This document shows, piece by piece, positions 8,399 to 16,769 of a stretch of DNA of 34,355 nucleotides. The stretch spans positions 1 to 34,355 of the forward strand of contig NZ_VUNR01000030.1 of NCBI RefSeq assembly GCF_009695585.1. Direction: 5' to 3'. The notes under the pieces are model-generated. The model was not told the DNA's origin and made no database searches. It worked only from the letters and a program-made list of their open reading frames with translations. The first letter of the stretch is position 1, and each line of letters begins with the position of its first letter. Made by a program: the position numbers and the translations under genes. The stretch comes from Anaerovibrio slackiae (GTDB lineage Bacteria > Bacillota > Negativicutes > Selenomonadales > Selenomonadaceae).

Positions 8399-8489
8399 GT
8401 CCACGAACTATCAAACCATTTTAGTCAGTATGTGCACGAAGTAACAAACCGGCACTACGACAAACTGAAATTTTTTTGTACATGTGAAA

Positions 8490-8518
8490 TTGCCTGTTAT
8501 AGCTTCAAGTGTTATAAT
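8490..8518 (+). promoter_or_regulatory. Promoter of the mqn gene cluster
   Basis: TTGCCT (8490-8495) and TATAAT (8513-8518) with a 17-bp spacer, 18 bp beyond the right end of the inverted-repeat composite. The leader would be about 44 nt. Confidence 0.75.
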
Positions 8519-8568
8519 GTACTTTGTATGCAATAGAACGGAATATGGCATGTATGGAGGGTTTTATT

Positions 8569-9705
8569 TTGTATAGTTCAGAAGATTACAAGGATATTGA
8601 AGCGAAGATTTTTGCGGGGGAACGGCTTACCCGCGAGGACGGGCTGCGGCTTTTGGCATGCCGGGATATTGCCTGGCTGGGCAGCATGGCGGACTATGTG
8701 CGCAAGAAAAAATGCGGCGATATTGTCTACTACAATGTGAACTGCCATGTAAATCTGACCAATATCTGCACATCCAAGTGCAAGTTCTGTGCCTTTGGCA
8801 AGGACAAGGACGCACCGGGGGCCTATGCCATGAGCGTGGAGGAAGCTGTGGCAAAGGTGAAGGAGGCCATGCAGGACCCGAATCTTGCCGGGCTGCATAT
8901 AGTCAGCGGCCTGCACACGGACTGGACCTTTGAGGATTATCTAGAGAGGTTGCAGGCACTGCATGATGCTTTTCCTCACCTTTACCTGAAGGGCTTTACC
9001 GGGGTGGAAATCACCCATTTTGCCAAGATTTCCGGACTGACCGTAGAGGAAGTGCTGCTGAAGCTGAAGGCAGCCGGTTTGCAGGCCATAGCCGGTGGCG
9101 GTGCGGAAATCCTCAGTGACAGGGTGCGCGAAAGGCTCTGCCCCAACAAGGCCACGGCTGAGGAATGGCTGAATGTATCCCGGACTGCCCACAGGCTTGG
9201 CATCAAGACCAATGCCAGCATGCTCTACGGCCATATTGAGACCATGGAGGAAAGGATTGACCATCTCCTGAAGCTCCGGGATTTGCAGGATGAGACCGGC
9301 GGCATCCAGACCTTTATCTGTTTCCCGTTTTTGCCGAAGAACACGGAGCTGGGGGAGATGGTGGAGCAGACCTCCATGTGGGATGACCTGAGGATGATAG
9401 CCATTTCCAGGCTGATGCTGGACAACATCAGGAATATCAAGGCCTACTGGGTAATGCTGACCGTGCCGGTGGCGCAGGTGGCGCTGGGTTTCGGCGCCAA
9501 CGATATGGACGGCACTATCCACAAGGAAACCATTCTTCACGATGCAGGTGCTACCAGCCCTACGGCTCTCAGCGAGGACAGGATTATCAGGATTATACGG
9601 GAGGCTGGCAGGATTCCTGCTTCCTGTGACTGCAACTTCAATATCATCAGGATGTTTACGGAAAAAGACCAGCAGGCCCAGGTAGCCCAGGCAGCACAGC
9701 AGTGA
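8569..9705 (+). CDS. mqnE: Aminofutalosine synthase-like radical SAM protein (MqnE)
   Basis: MqnE joins the SAM-derived adenosyl radical to 3-[(1-carboxyvinyl)oxy]benzoate to form aminofutalosine in the futalosine route to menaquinone. The 378-residue product has the radical SAM motif CTSKCKFC (Cys67, Cys71, Cys74) preceded by NCHVNLTNIC, and conserved blocks GLHTDWTFEDYL, KGFTGVEITHFAK, GGGAEIL and LGFGANDMDGTI, as in the MqnE/CofH family. The TTG start at 8569 follows GGAGGG by 7 nt; an ATG at 8554 is possible. First gene of a probable operon with a second MqnE-like gene, mqnC and a phosphorylase. The neighbourhood favours menaquinone over the F420 enzyme CofH. Confidence 0.85.
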   Translation: MYSSEDYKDIEAKIFAGERLTREDGLRLLACRDIAWLGSMADYVRKKKCGDIVYYNVNCHVNLTNICTSKCKFCAFGKDKDAPGAYAMSVEEAVAKVKEAMQDPNLAGLHIVSGLHTDWTFEDYLERLQALHDAFPHLYLKGFTGVEITHFAKISGLTVEEVLLKLKAAGLQAIAGGGAEILSDRVRERLCPNKATAEEWLNVSRTAHRLGIKTNASMLYGHIETMEERIDHLLKLRDLQDETGGIQTFICFPFLPKNTELGEMVEQTSMWDDLRMIAISRLMLDNIRNIKAYWVMLTVPVAQVALGFGANDMDGTIHKETILHDAGATSPTALSEDRIIRIIREAGRIPASCDCNFNIIRMFTEKDQQAQVAQAAQQ

Positions 9706-9750
9706 CATTTTTGGGGCAGGGTGCCGGACAGGGGCAGTATTATTATCAGA

Positions 9751-9810
9751 TAAAAGGTTTCGGGATAAAAGGTTTCTAGTTAAAAGGTTTTGAGGTAAGA
9801 GGTTTTATGG
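9751..9810 (+). repeat. Four 15-nt tandem repeats ending in the mqnE2 start codon
   Basis: TAAAAGGTTT occurs at 9751, 9766 and 9781 and as TAAGAGGTTT at 9796, each exactly 15 nt apart. Each unit carries an AAGG/GAGG core resembling a ribosome-binding site, and the last unit runs into the ATG at 9807. The rest of the ~100-bp spacer is featureless. Confidence 0.85.
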
Positions 9811-10973
9811 ACAAGAAGACTATTGAGGCAGCCAGGGGCAGGGCAGAGCGGGGGGAGAGGCTTTCCCTGGAGGATGCGCTGGCTCTCTATGAGGATAACG
9901 ATCTGTTGTTTTTGGCGGCCTGTGCGCGGAAGATGAAGGAGCGCAAAAGCGGCAAGAGCGTTTTTTATAATGTAAACAGGCATATCAATCTGACCAATAT
10001 CTGCACATCGGGCTGCCCCCTGTGTGCCTTTCAGTGTGAGGAAGGGGACAAGCGGGGCTTTGTGCTGGAGACAGAGGATATAGCCAGGATATTGGAGGAA
10101 GCCAAAGGGGTGCGCAACCTGGGGGAAATCCACATTGTCAGTGCCCTGCATCCAACCAAGGACTTTGACTATTACCTGAATGTGGTAAAGCAGGTCAGGG
10201 CGGCACTGCCGGAGGCGGACATCAAGGCATTTACCCCGGTGGAAATCGTGCATTTCAGCCAGATGACCGGCAAATCCATCCGGGAGGTGCTGGAGATTTT
10301 GCAGGCGGCAGGTCTGTCCTCCCTGCCGGGAGGCGGCGCGGAAATCCTCAGTGACAGGGTGCGCCGGGAAATCTGCCCGAAAAAGGCCACCACGGCAGAG
10401 TGGATAGAGACCATCAAGACAGCCCATGCCCTTGGCATCCGCACCAACTGCACCATGATGTACGGCCATATTGAGACCATTGAGGAACGCTTGCAGCACC
10501 TGATTACCCTCCGGGACATTCAGGATGAGACAGGGGGCTTTCAGGCTTTCGTGTCATTCCCATTCCACCCTGCCAATACCCAGCTGGCTCATTTGCAGCG
10601 TGTCGGTTCCTGGGAAGATATGAAGATGATGGCACTGTCCCGGCTGATTCTTGACAATATCGATCATATCAAGGCCTTCTGGATTATGCTGACCATGCCG
10701 ATTGCCCAGCTGGCCTTGGGCTTTGGGGCGGATGATCTGGACGGCACCATCGGCGAGGAAAAGATTATCCACGCAGCAGGGGCCAAGACCAATACAGGCA
10801 TTACCAGAAGCAAGCTGCGGCAGCTGATCACAGAGGCCGGCTTCGTGCCGGTGGAGCGTGATACCTTCTATCACCCGGTAGAGGATGCAAACTTACCGGC
10901 AGAGAAAGCAAATTTAGATGATGCACGGTCAGATGATGCAAAGGCTGGCGGCAGGGAAGGAGCGGTGCAGTGA
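9807..10973 (+). CDS. Second MqnE/CofH-family radical SAM protein
   Basis: A 388-residue paralogue of the preceding protein, with the same block order: NRHINLTNIC then CTSGCPLC (Cys66, Cys70, Cys73), EIHIVSALHPTKDFDYYL, KAFTPVEIVHFSQ, LPGGGAEILSDRVR, TMMYGHIETIEERLQHL and LGFGADDLDGTI. The residue after the third iron ligand region differs (CAFQCEEGDK in place of CAFGKDKDA), and a Lys/Asp-rich tail of ~30 residues follows. It may be a second aminofutalosine synthase or act on a related substrate; the sequence alone cannot decide. Its stop overlaps the next start (TGATG), so it is coupled to mqnC. The ribosome site lies in a 15-nt tandem repeat. Confidence 0.8.
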   Translation: MDKKTIEAARGRAERGERLSLEDALALYEDNDLLFLAACARKMKERKSGKSVFYNVNRHINLTNICTSGCPLCAFQCEEGDKRGFVLETEDIARILEEAKGVRNLGEIHIVSALHPTKDFDYYLNVVKQVRAALPEADIKAFTPVEIVHFSQMTGKSIREVLEILQAAGLSSLPGGGAEILSDRVRREICPKKATTAEWIETIKTAHALGIRTNCTMMYGHIETIEERLQHLITLRDIQDETGGFQAFVSFPFHPANTQLAHLQRVGSWEDMKMMALSRLILDNIDHIKAFWIMLTMPIAQLALGFGADDLDGTIGEEKIIHAAGAKTNTGITRSKLRQLITEAGFVPVERDTFYHPVEDANLPAEKANLDDARSDDAKAGGREGAVQ

Positions 10974-12001
10974 TGAGTAACAGGCTGAATGAGCGTGAGG
11001 CAGAGGAGCTTTTGCTGCACGGAGACCCGGTGGAGCTGGGCCGCAGGGCTGACGCAGAGCGCAGGAAGCGGTTTGACGATACCGTGACATTTATTGTGGA
11101 CAGGAACATCAACTACACCAATGTGTGTGTCAATGAGTGCCGTTTTTGCGCCTTTTTCCGCAGGAAGGAAAGCAGGGATGCCTACCTTCTGACCTACGAT
11201 GAGATACTGGAAAAGGTACGGGAGACCGTGGAGGCCGGGGGCACCCAGGTGATGATCCAGGGGGGACTATACCCTGATCTGGGGCTGGAATACTATGAAA
11301 AGATGCTGAGCCTAATCAAGAGCAAGTACGATATTACCATTCATTCCTTTACGGCAACAGAAATCCAGCATTTTGCCCGTCAGGCAGGCATCTCTATTTT
11401 GGATTGCCTGAAAAGATTGCAGGCAGCAGGGCTGGACAGCCTGCCGGGGGGCGGTGCGGAAATACTGGTGGATGAAATCCGCCAGAAGGTCAGCCCCAAG
11501 AAAATCATGACCGAGGACTGGCTTCATGTAATGGAGTGCGCCCATTCCATCGGCATGGAGAGCACGGCAACCATGGTTATCGGGCTGGGTGAGACCATGG
11601 CGCAGCGGGTGGAGCACATGGAGAAAATCCGCCGCTTGCAGGACAGGACCGGGGGCTTTCGTGCCTTTATCACCTGGACTTTCCAGCCGGGCAACACGGA
11701 GCTGGGGGGAGAGAAGACCTCCGGCTGGGACTACATGCGCACCCTTGCCATGACCCGGCTCTACATGGACAACGTGGCTCACATCCAGGGCTCCTGGGTT
11801 ACTCAGGGGGAGCGCATCGGCCAGCTGACTTTGGGATTCGGGGCAGATGACCTGGGCAGCATCATGCTGGAGGAAAACGTGGTCAGGGCAGCAGGCACGG
11901 CTTATGATATGTCCATCAAAAAGATGGCTGATTTAATCCGCGGAGCAGGAAAGAAGCCTGCCCAGCGTGACACGGAGTATAGGATTATCAGGAGATTTTA
12001 A
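10973..12001 (+). CDS. mqnC: Cyclic dehypoxanthinyl futalosine synthase (MqnC)
   Basis: A 342-residue radical SAM enzyme that cyclises dehypoxanthine futalosine in menaquinone synthesis. The motif is CVNECRFC (Cys52, Cys56, Cys59) after DRNINYTNVC; GGTQVMIQGGLYPDLGLEYY, SFTATEIQHFAR, LDSLPGGGAEILVDEIR and TATMVIGLGET are typical of MqnC. ATG at 10973 follows AAGGAG by 9 nt and overlaps the previous stop. The MQGG-type strand and the FFRR after the cluster separate it from the two MqnE-like neighbours. Confidence 0.9.
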   Translation: MSNRLNEREAEELLLHGDPVELGRRADAERRKRFDDTVTFIVDRNINYTNVCVNECRFCAFFRRKESRDAYLLTYDEILEKVRETVEAGGTQVMIQGGLYPDLGLEYYEKMLSLIKSKYDITIHSFTATEIQHFARQAGISILDCLKRLQAAGLDSLPGGGAEILVDEIRQKVSPKKIMTEDWLHVMECAHSIGMESTATMVIGLGETMAQRVEHMEKIRRLQDRTGGFRAFITWTFQPGNTELGGEKTSGWDYMRTLAMTRLYMDNVAHIQGSWVTQGERIGQLTLGFGADDLGSIMLEENVVRAAGTAYDMSIKKMADLIRGAGKKPAQRDTEYRIIRRF

Positions 12002-12004
12002 TCA

Positions 12005-12862
12005 ATGAGCATTATAAAGAGTGATAATATTCCACAGGCGGAATATGGCATAGTGGGCGGTTCGGGCACTTTGTCCAGTGATTTTCCCATGAATGTCCGG
12101 GCGGAGGATGTAAAGGTGGAGGCAGATGGGCTGCATTTTGCCACCCCTTATGGGGAGAGCCCTGCCTTCCGGCTTTTTTCCGTGGGGGAAAAAAGGGTAC
12201 TGACTGTGAAGATGCACGGCTGGCGCAGCGGCGTCACCCGGGCGGATGCCTCCCGGCAGGTATTCTGGGTGTTCCGCGCTGCCGGAGTAAAGCGGATTCT
12301 CTCCGAGGGCGGCGTTGGCACAGTCAACAGGCTGCTGGATATCCGTGATTTCATGATACCTGACGATTATCTGGATATGTCCATGCGGAAGGATGTCATG
12401 CTGGACGGGCGGTATCTTCTGGTAATGCGTGATGCCCTGTGCCCGGAGCTGAGGCAGGCACTGATAGATGCCACCCGGAAGCGGTTTACGGGCAGGATTT
12501 TTACCCGGGGCACCTATGCCGTAACAGACGGCAGGCACTTTGAGAGCCCGGCGGAGGTGGCAATGCTGAATGGCCATGCGGATATTGTGGGGCAGAGCCT
12601 GTGCCCGGAGGTTTATCTGGCACGGGAAATCGGTGCCTGCTATGCAGGGCTGTACTTCACTGTCAACTACGGGGAGGGCATCAAGGTCTGGTCCCATGAG
12701 GACATGTCCAATATCTTCTATGATGATGCGGCCATGATCGGGGACATCCTGCTGGAAACCATCCGCAATGTCTCGGCAGAGGACAAGCAGTGTGAATGCC
12801 TGTCCCTGCGGAAGGAAACCCTGCTGAAAGACGTATACAATAAAGAGTCCGACAAGGGATAA
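12005..12862 (+). CDS. MTAP/PNP-family nucleoside phosphorylase
   Basis: A 285-residue cytosolic protein of the trimeric PNP/MTAP family, which splits purine nucleosides with phosphate. Recognisable elements are IVGGSGTLSSDF at the N-terminus, ATPYGESPAF, the base-side block ILSEGGVGTVNRLLDIRDFMIPDDYLD, and VGQSLCPEVYLAREIGACYAGLYFTVNY where MTAPs have the catalytic Asn/Asp region. It begins three bases after mqnC. In this position it may release adenine (or hypoxanthine) from aminofutalosine (or futalosine), the step usually done by MqnB or MTAN nucleosidases. That role is inferred from context; a general MTA phosphorylase role is the alternative. Confidence 0.8.
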   Translation: MSIIKSDNIPQAEYGIVGGSGTLSSDFPMNVRAEDVKVEADGLHFATPYGESPAFRLFSVGEKRVLTVKMHGWRSGVTRADASRQVFWVFRAAGVKRILSEGGVGTVNRLLDIRDFMIPDDYLDMSMRKDVMLDGRYLLVMRDALCPELRQALIDATRKRFTGRIFTRGTYAVTDGRHFESPAEVAMLNGHADIVGQSLCPEVYLAREIGACYAGLYFTVNYGEGIKVWSHEDMSNIFYDDAAMIGDILLETIRNVSAEDKQCECLSLRKETLLKDVYNKESDKG

Positions 12863-12958
12863 CAAAAAGGATAATCAGCTGAATGGATAGCTGGCATGTA
12901 ATTTGCGTAAAATGTAATTTTTATAGGGATAGCTTTTTTGAAAGGAAATGGTGCGAAT

Positions 12959-14155
12959 ATGTTGAAATGCGGCACGAAGGCGGGGATTTTTTATCTTAGC
13001 ATGGGGCATTTTGCCGCAGATTTTTATAATAATTTTCTGCCGGTGCTGCTGCCGCTGATTATGGTGAAGCTGGATATGTCCCTGACCATGTGCGGCGTGC
13101 TGGTCATGGTACTGGCTTTTATGGCCAGCACCATTCAGCCCTTTGTGGGTTATGTGGTGGACAGGCACGACTGCGGCAGCTGGCTGGTGTGGGCGGTGCC
13201 CCTGTGCGGCCTTTTTATCTGCCTGGCAGGCTATGCCCCCAATCAGCCGGTATTGTTCCTGTTATGTGCCCTGATGGGGCTGATGGTGGCCATTATCCAC
13301 CCGTTGGGCATTGCCCTTCTGGACAAGGTGGGCACGGCAAAATACCTGGGGCGGTACATGTCCTTTTACATCGTCAGCGGCAATGTGGGCTTTGCCATTG
13401 TGCCGGTGGTGGTGACGGCTTTCATTGAGTATTTTTCCCTGGAGCTTTTGCCCCTTCTGGCCATCCCCGGCTTTTTGCTGGGGGCGGCATACTATTTCAG
13501 CGGCATCTACTGTCTGCCCTCAGCCAACGCCAAGAAATCCCGGCTTGCCAGGGAGAATGGGCAGGACAGGGGGCAGAATATCAGCTTCCGGGAGATTGTC
13601 AGCAACAGGGCCGTGGTAATGCTGAATGCGGCACAGGCACTGCGCTGCTGGACCCATGTAGCGGTATCCACCTTTTTGCCCCTGGTGCTCCTGTCCCACG
13701 GCTATTCCAGCATGATGGCAGGCAGCCTTTTGGCGGTGTTCCTGCTGGGTTCCGCTGCCGGAGGCATCAGCGGCGGCGAGCTGGGGGACAGGTTCGGCCA
13801 CAAGCGGCTGATTGTCACTTATCTGGCGGTGTCGGCACTGCCGATTTTATTTTTCTTTGAATATCCGGATGCCGGGATATGGACCATGCTGGCACTGTTC
13901 CTGGGGGGTGCCTGCTCCCACGGGACACAGCCCAGCTCCATTGTCTGGACCGGGCGGCTGATGCCCAAGTACATCGGTGTGGCTTCCGGCATGATGATGG
14001 GATTGTGCTTCGGCCTTGGCAGCGTAGGAGCGGCTATTACCGCGGCCCTGGGTGACTATGTGGGGCTGGAAACCGCCATGCTGCTCAGTGTCCTGCCTAT
14101 GGCTGTGGCGGCAATTATTACGGCACTGACGCCTTATCCCAAAGTTGAAGGATAA
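12959..14155 (+). CDS. MFS transporter, fosmidomycin-resistance (Fsr)-like
   Basis: A 398-residue inner-membrane protein with about 12 hydrophobic segments and a central hydrophilic loop near residues 185-210 (AKKSRLARENGQDRGQ). MGHFAADFYNNFLPVLLPLIM at the N-terminus and HPLGIALLDKVG are characteristic of Fsr-like drug exporters. ATG at 12959 was preferred over an upstream TTG, with AAAGGA as ribosome site (spacing somewhat long). It follows the mqn genes by ~95 bp, which contain no obvious terminator, so it may share their transcript. The substrate is unknown. Confidence 0.8.
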   Translation: MLKCGTKAGIFYLSMGHFAADFYNNFLPVLLPLIMVKLDMSLTMCGVLVMVLAFMASTIQPFVGYVVDRHDCGSWLVWAVPLCGLFICLAGYAPNQPVLFLLCALMGLMVAIIHPLGIALLDKVGTAKYLGRYMSFYIVSGNVGFAIVPVVVTAFIEYFSLELLPLLAIPGFLLGAAYYFSGIYCLPSANAKKSRLARENGQDRGQNISFREIVSNRAVVMLNAAQALRCWTHVAVSTFLPLVLLSHGYSSMMAGSLLAVFLLGSAAGGISGGELGDRFGHKRLIVTYLAVSALPILFFFEYPDAGIWTMLALFLGGACSHGTQPSSIVWTGRLMPKYIGVASGMMMGLCFGLGSVGAAITAALGDYVGLETAMLLSVLPMAVAAIITALTPYPKVEG

Positions 14156-14168
14156 TGATGCGGAATGG

Positions 14169-14240
14169 GCAATAGCGCAATAACGCAATAACGCAATAAC
14201 TCGATAATGCAATAATATAATAATGCAATAGCGTAATAGC
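14169..14240 (+). repeat. Nine 8-nt tandem repeats before ndpA
   Basis: Units of the form GCAATAAC or GCAATAGC occupy 14169-14240 in strict 8-nt register, three of them identical and adjacent (14177-14200). The array ends directly at the TGGAGG ribosome-site region of the next gene. Confidence 0.9.
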
Positions 14241-14261
14241 TGGAGGAATGTGAGGAATCTT

Positions 14262-15266
14262 ATGCTGGTAATCATCGAAAAGGCGATTTTGCATATCCTG
14301 GACTTTGCCGGGGGTACCCCGGTGCTGTCAGCCCAGGAGCTGGAGCTGGAACAGGGCACGCGGGAATTTCTGGTGAAGCATGTGGAAAAGACCATCGGCA
14401 GCCAGGATGCCAAGACGGGCAAATTTTACGAAAGCAGTGAGTTCAGCAGCCATCTGGCAGCTTATCAGGAGGGGCAGGCAAGCTTTGCGGAGTTTTCTCA
14501 GCAGGTAGCCAATGCCCTGTACCAGCCTCTCAGCCATGCAGAGGATATAGAGTGTGCAGATTTGTTTGTCTGCCAGATACGGGTTGACGATACCCCGCAG
14601 CTGGTGCTGTTCAAGTGTACCAACAATCATGGTTATGTGCATCAGGTCAACGTGGCGGAGGATGGCAGCGTGGTGACCGAGGTGATGAACAGCTACGGCC
14701 TGCTGCCCAATCTCAGCCAGCGCATGGAGGAGTTTGCCTACATCAACCTGGATACAAAGGAAGTGCTGATCAAGGCCAAGCGGTATTCCATTGACGGCAA
14801 CAAGGTATTTGTCCTGCCGGAGCTTCTGCTGGAATGCGCCCAGTCCCCATCTCCCAACGAGACAATCAAGGAAATCAGCAAGGCTGTCAAGAAGGTCACG
14901 GAGGCCTACTGCCAGGATCAGGTGGAGGCGGCTGCTGCCGTCAAGAGCTACATTGCGGAAAACCTCCAGCCTGACGGACAGCTGGACCCACAGGAGGTGG
15001 GCATGGCGGTATTCAAGGACAATCCTTCCATGCAGGCTGACTACAGGCAGGAGATGGAAAACAGCGGTTTTGGGGAGCCGGTGGTGGTCAATCAGGAAGC
15101 AACCCTGAAAAAAATGCGCAAGCACAGGCTCAGTACCGATACGGGCATTGAGCTGGTGATACCTACGGAGTTTTTTGAGAATACGGAATTTGTGGAGTTT
15201 TACAAGGACGATGACGGCTTTATGTCCATCACTCTGAAAAACATCCAGAATATTACCAATAAGTAA
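14262..15266 (+). CDS. Nucleoid-associated protein, NdpA/YejK family
   Basis: A 334-residue cytosolic protein resembling the 37-kDa nucleoid-associated protein family. Family-like features are the start MLVIIEKAILHILDF, the YQPL-ECADLFVCQI strand, LVLFKCTNNHGYVHQV in the first half, and GIELVIPTEFFENTEFVEFYKDDDGFMSITLKNI at the C-terminus. The role of the family is binding to nucleoid DNA; detailed function is poorly known. ATG at 14262 with GAGG six bases upstream was preferred to the GTG at 14250. The leader is an 8-nt tandem repeat array, so expression could vary with repeat number. Confidence 0.75.
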   Translation: MLVIIEKAILHILDFAGGTPVLSAQELELEQGTREFLVKHVEKTIGSQDAKTGKFYESSEFSSHLAAYQEGQASFAEFSQQVANALYQPLSHAEDIECADLFVCQIRVDDTPQLVLFKCTNNHGYVHQVNVAEDGSVVTEVMNSYGLLPNLSQRMEEFAYINLDTKEVLIKAKRYSIDGNKVFVLPELLLECAQSPSPNETIKEISKAVKKVTEAYCQDQVEAAAAVKSYIAENLQPDGQLDPQEVGMAVFKDNPSMQADYRQEMENSGFGEPVVVNQEATLKKMRKHRLSTDTGIELVIPTEFFENTEFVEFYKDDDGFMSITLKNIQNITNK

Positions 15267-15294
15267 TAAGCCAGCTGCAAATAAGCCAGTTGCA
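15265..15294 (+). repeat. Two 15-nt tandem repeats after ndpA
   Basis: AATAAGCCAGCTGCA (15265-15279) is followed by AATAAGCCAGTTGCA (15280-15294) and a partial third unit. It overlaps the end of ndpA and leads into the spacer before the PLP enzyme gene. Confidence 0.75.
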
Positions 15295-15354
15295 ATAAGC
15301 AAAGTTACCAAATATAAATACGTTATCAATACAAGTAAGGAGTCATGTTGTTAA

Positions 15355-16596
15355 ATGTCATTTTCAGAGAGATTATTAGCCATTAAAGCCGAAGCCATGC
15401 AGGAAGCTGCACCTATGTTCAGGCACATCGATGAGATTGCCGAAGCCAATACCTTGAAGGTGCTGGATGCCATGCGGGAGTGCCAGGTGTCCGAGGCCCA
15501 CTTCAACACAACCTCCGGCTATGCCTATGACGATATTGGCAGAACCAAGATTGAGGAGCTGTACGCCAAGGTCTTTGGGGCGGAGCGTGCCCTGGTGCGT
15601 ACCAATTTCGTTTCCGGCACTCATGCTCTGGCTACGGTGCTTTTTGGCATCCTGCGGCCGGGGGATAAGCTGGTTTCCATTACCGATGCCCCTTATGACA
15701 CCATGCAGACCGTTATCGGCTACGCCAATCCCAGCAAGGGCTCTTTGAAGGAGTTTGGCGTTCTCTACGACGAGCTGCCGATGATTGAGGGCAGGGTGGA
15801 CATGGCTGGCATTGCCGGGAAGATTACCCCTGATACCAAGCTGGTGCTGATACAGCGTTCCCGGGGCTATTCCATGCGCAATCCCCTGACACTGGAGGAG
15901 ATTCAGGCCATCTGCACAGAGGTGAAGAAGGCAAAGCCTGACTGCATCTGCTTCGTGGACAACTGCTACGGCGAGTTTGTGGACACCCGTGAGCCGGTGC
16001 AGGCAGGGGCAGATATCATGGCTGGCTCCCTGATCAAGAATCCTGGGGGCGGCGTGGCACTGACCGGCGGCTATATTGCAGGCCGGGCTGACCTGGTGGA
16101 GCTGGCATCCTACCGGCTGACTGCGCCGGGCATGGGGGATGAGCTGGGGGCATCCCTGGCCAACAACCGCATGATCTTCCAGGGCTTCTTCCTGGCACCT
16201 CATGTGGTGGCACAGGCCATAAAGGGTGCGGTCTTTGCTGCCTCCCTGTTTGCCAAGCTGGGCTACAAAACCCTGCCGCTGCCAACTGACATCCGGGGGG
16301 ACATCATTCAGGCTATCCAGCTGGACACCCCGGAGAAGCTGATTGCCTTCTGCGGTGGTATTCAGAAGTATTCTCCGGTGGATTCCTTTGCGGCACCGGA
16401 GCCGTGGGATATGCCGGGCTATGCCGACCAGATTATCATGGCGGCAGGCACCTTCGTGCAGGGGGCTTCCATTGAGCTGAGTGCCGATGGCCCGTTGCGA
16501 CCGCCATACAATGTGTATTTGCAGGGCGGCCTGACCTTCGAGCATGCCGTTCTGGGCATCATGGGGGCCGCCCAGGCAATAGAGGATTTGCAATAA
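15355..16596 (+). CDS. Methionine gamma-lyase-like PLP protein (aluminium-resistance family)
   Basis: A 413-residue PLP-dependent enzyme of the Met_gamma_lyase/'aluminium resistance' family (YnbB type). The N-terminal block HIDEIAEANTLKVLDAMRECQVSEAHFNTTSGYAYDDIGR and FVSGTHALATVLFGILRPGD are typical; the PLP lysine is expected at Lys228 in SLIKNPGGG, and FVDNCYGEFVD supplies the cofactor aspartate. The real reaction of this family is not well established; carbon-sulfur lyase activity is the common assumption. ATG follows AAGGAG. A bidirectional terminator separates it from lexA. Confidence 0.85.
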   Translation: MSFSERLLAIKAEAMQEAAPMFRHIDEIAEANTLKVLDAMRECQVSEAHFNTTSGYAYDDIGRTKIEELYAKVFGAERALVRTNFVSGTHALATVLFGILRPGDKLVSITDAPYDTMQTVIGYANPSKGSLKEFGVLYDELPMIEGRVDMAGIAGKITPDTKLVLIQRSRGYSMRNPLTLEEIQAICTEVKKAKPDCICFVDNCYGEFVDTREPVQAGADIMAGSLIKNPGGGVALTGGYIAGRADLVELASYRLTAPGMGDELGASLANNRMIFQGFFLAPHVVAQAIKGAVFAASLFAKLGYKTLPLPTDIRGDIIQAIQLDTPEKLIAFCGGIQKYSPVDSFAAPEPWDMPGYADQIIMAAGTFVQGASIELSADGPLRPPYNVYLQGGLTFEHAVLGIMGAAQAIEDLQ

Positions 16597-16639
16597 TATC
16601 CCATATTGCCATAGCATTTTATATCCCATGCTGTACAAG

Positions 16640-16690
16640 AAAAAGCTGTACCTTTGCAGGAGAATGAATCCGGCAGAAGTACAGCTTTTT
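16640..16690. terminator. Bidirectional terminator between the PLP enzyme gene and lexA
   Basis: AAAAAGCTGTAC (16640-16651) pairs perfectly with GTACAGCTTTTT (16679-16690); both strands have a T run. It serves the convergent genes. Confidence 0.88.
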
Positions 16691-16769
16691 GCTTGCATTT
16701 TTTCAGTTGTGTTGCCCTTTAGCCACCGGGGTTCCGGCGGCTATGCTGCCTGTGGCAGCAGGCGTGATT

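Larger units (their letters stand above)
6759..8472. repeat. 1.7-kb composite flanked by ~370-bp inverted arms
   Basis: The outermost 20 bp, AATTTCAGTTTGTCGTAGTG at 6759-6778, recurs perfectly inverted at 8453-8472. Similarity continues inward: a diverged ~50-bp block, the 185-bp palindromic elements, and a further block with CTGAAAAGGGGG and GGCTGACGAAACCTG at 7086-7120 (inverted at 8110-8143). The arms end near 7130 and 8095. The core holds a candidate structured RNA on the plus strand and a small ORF on the minus strand. No transposase is visible. The composite fills the gap between bioB and the mqn genes. Confidence 0.75.
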
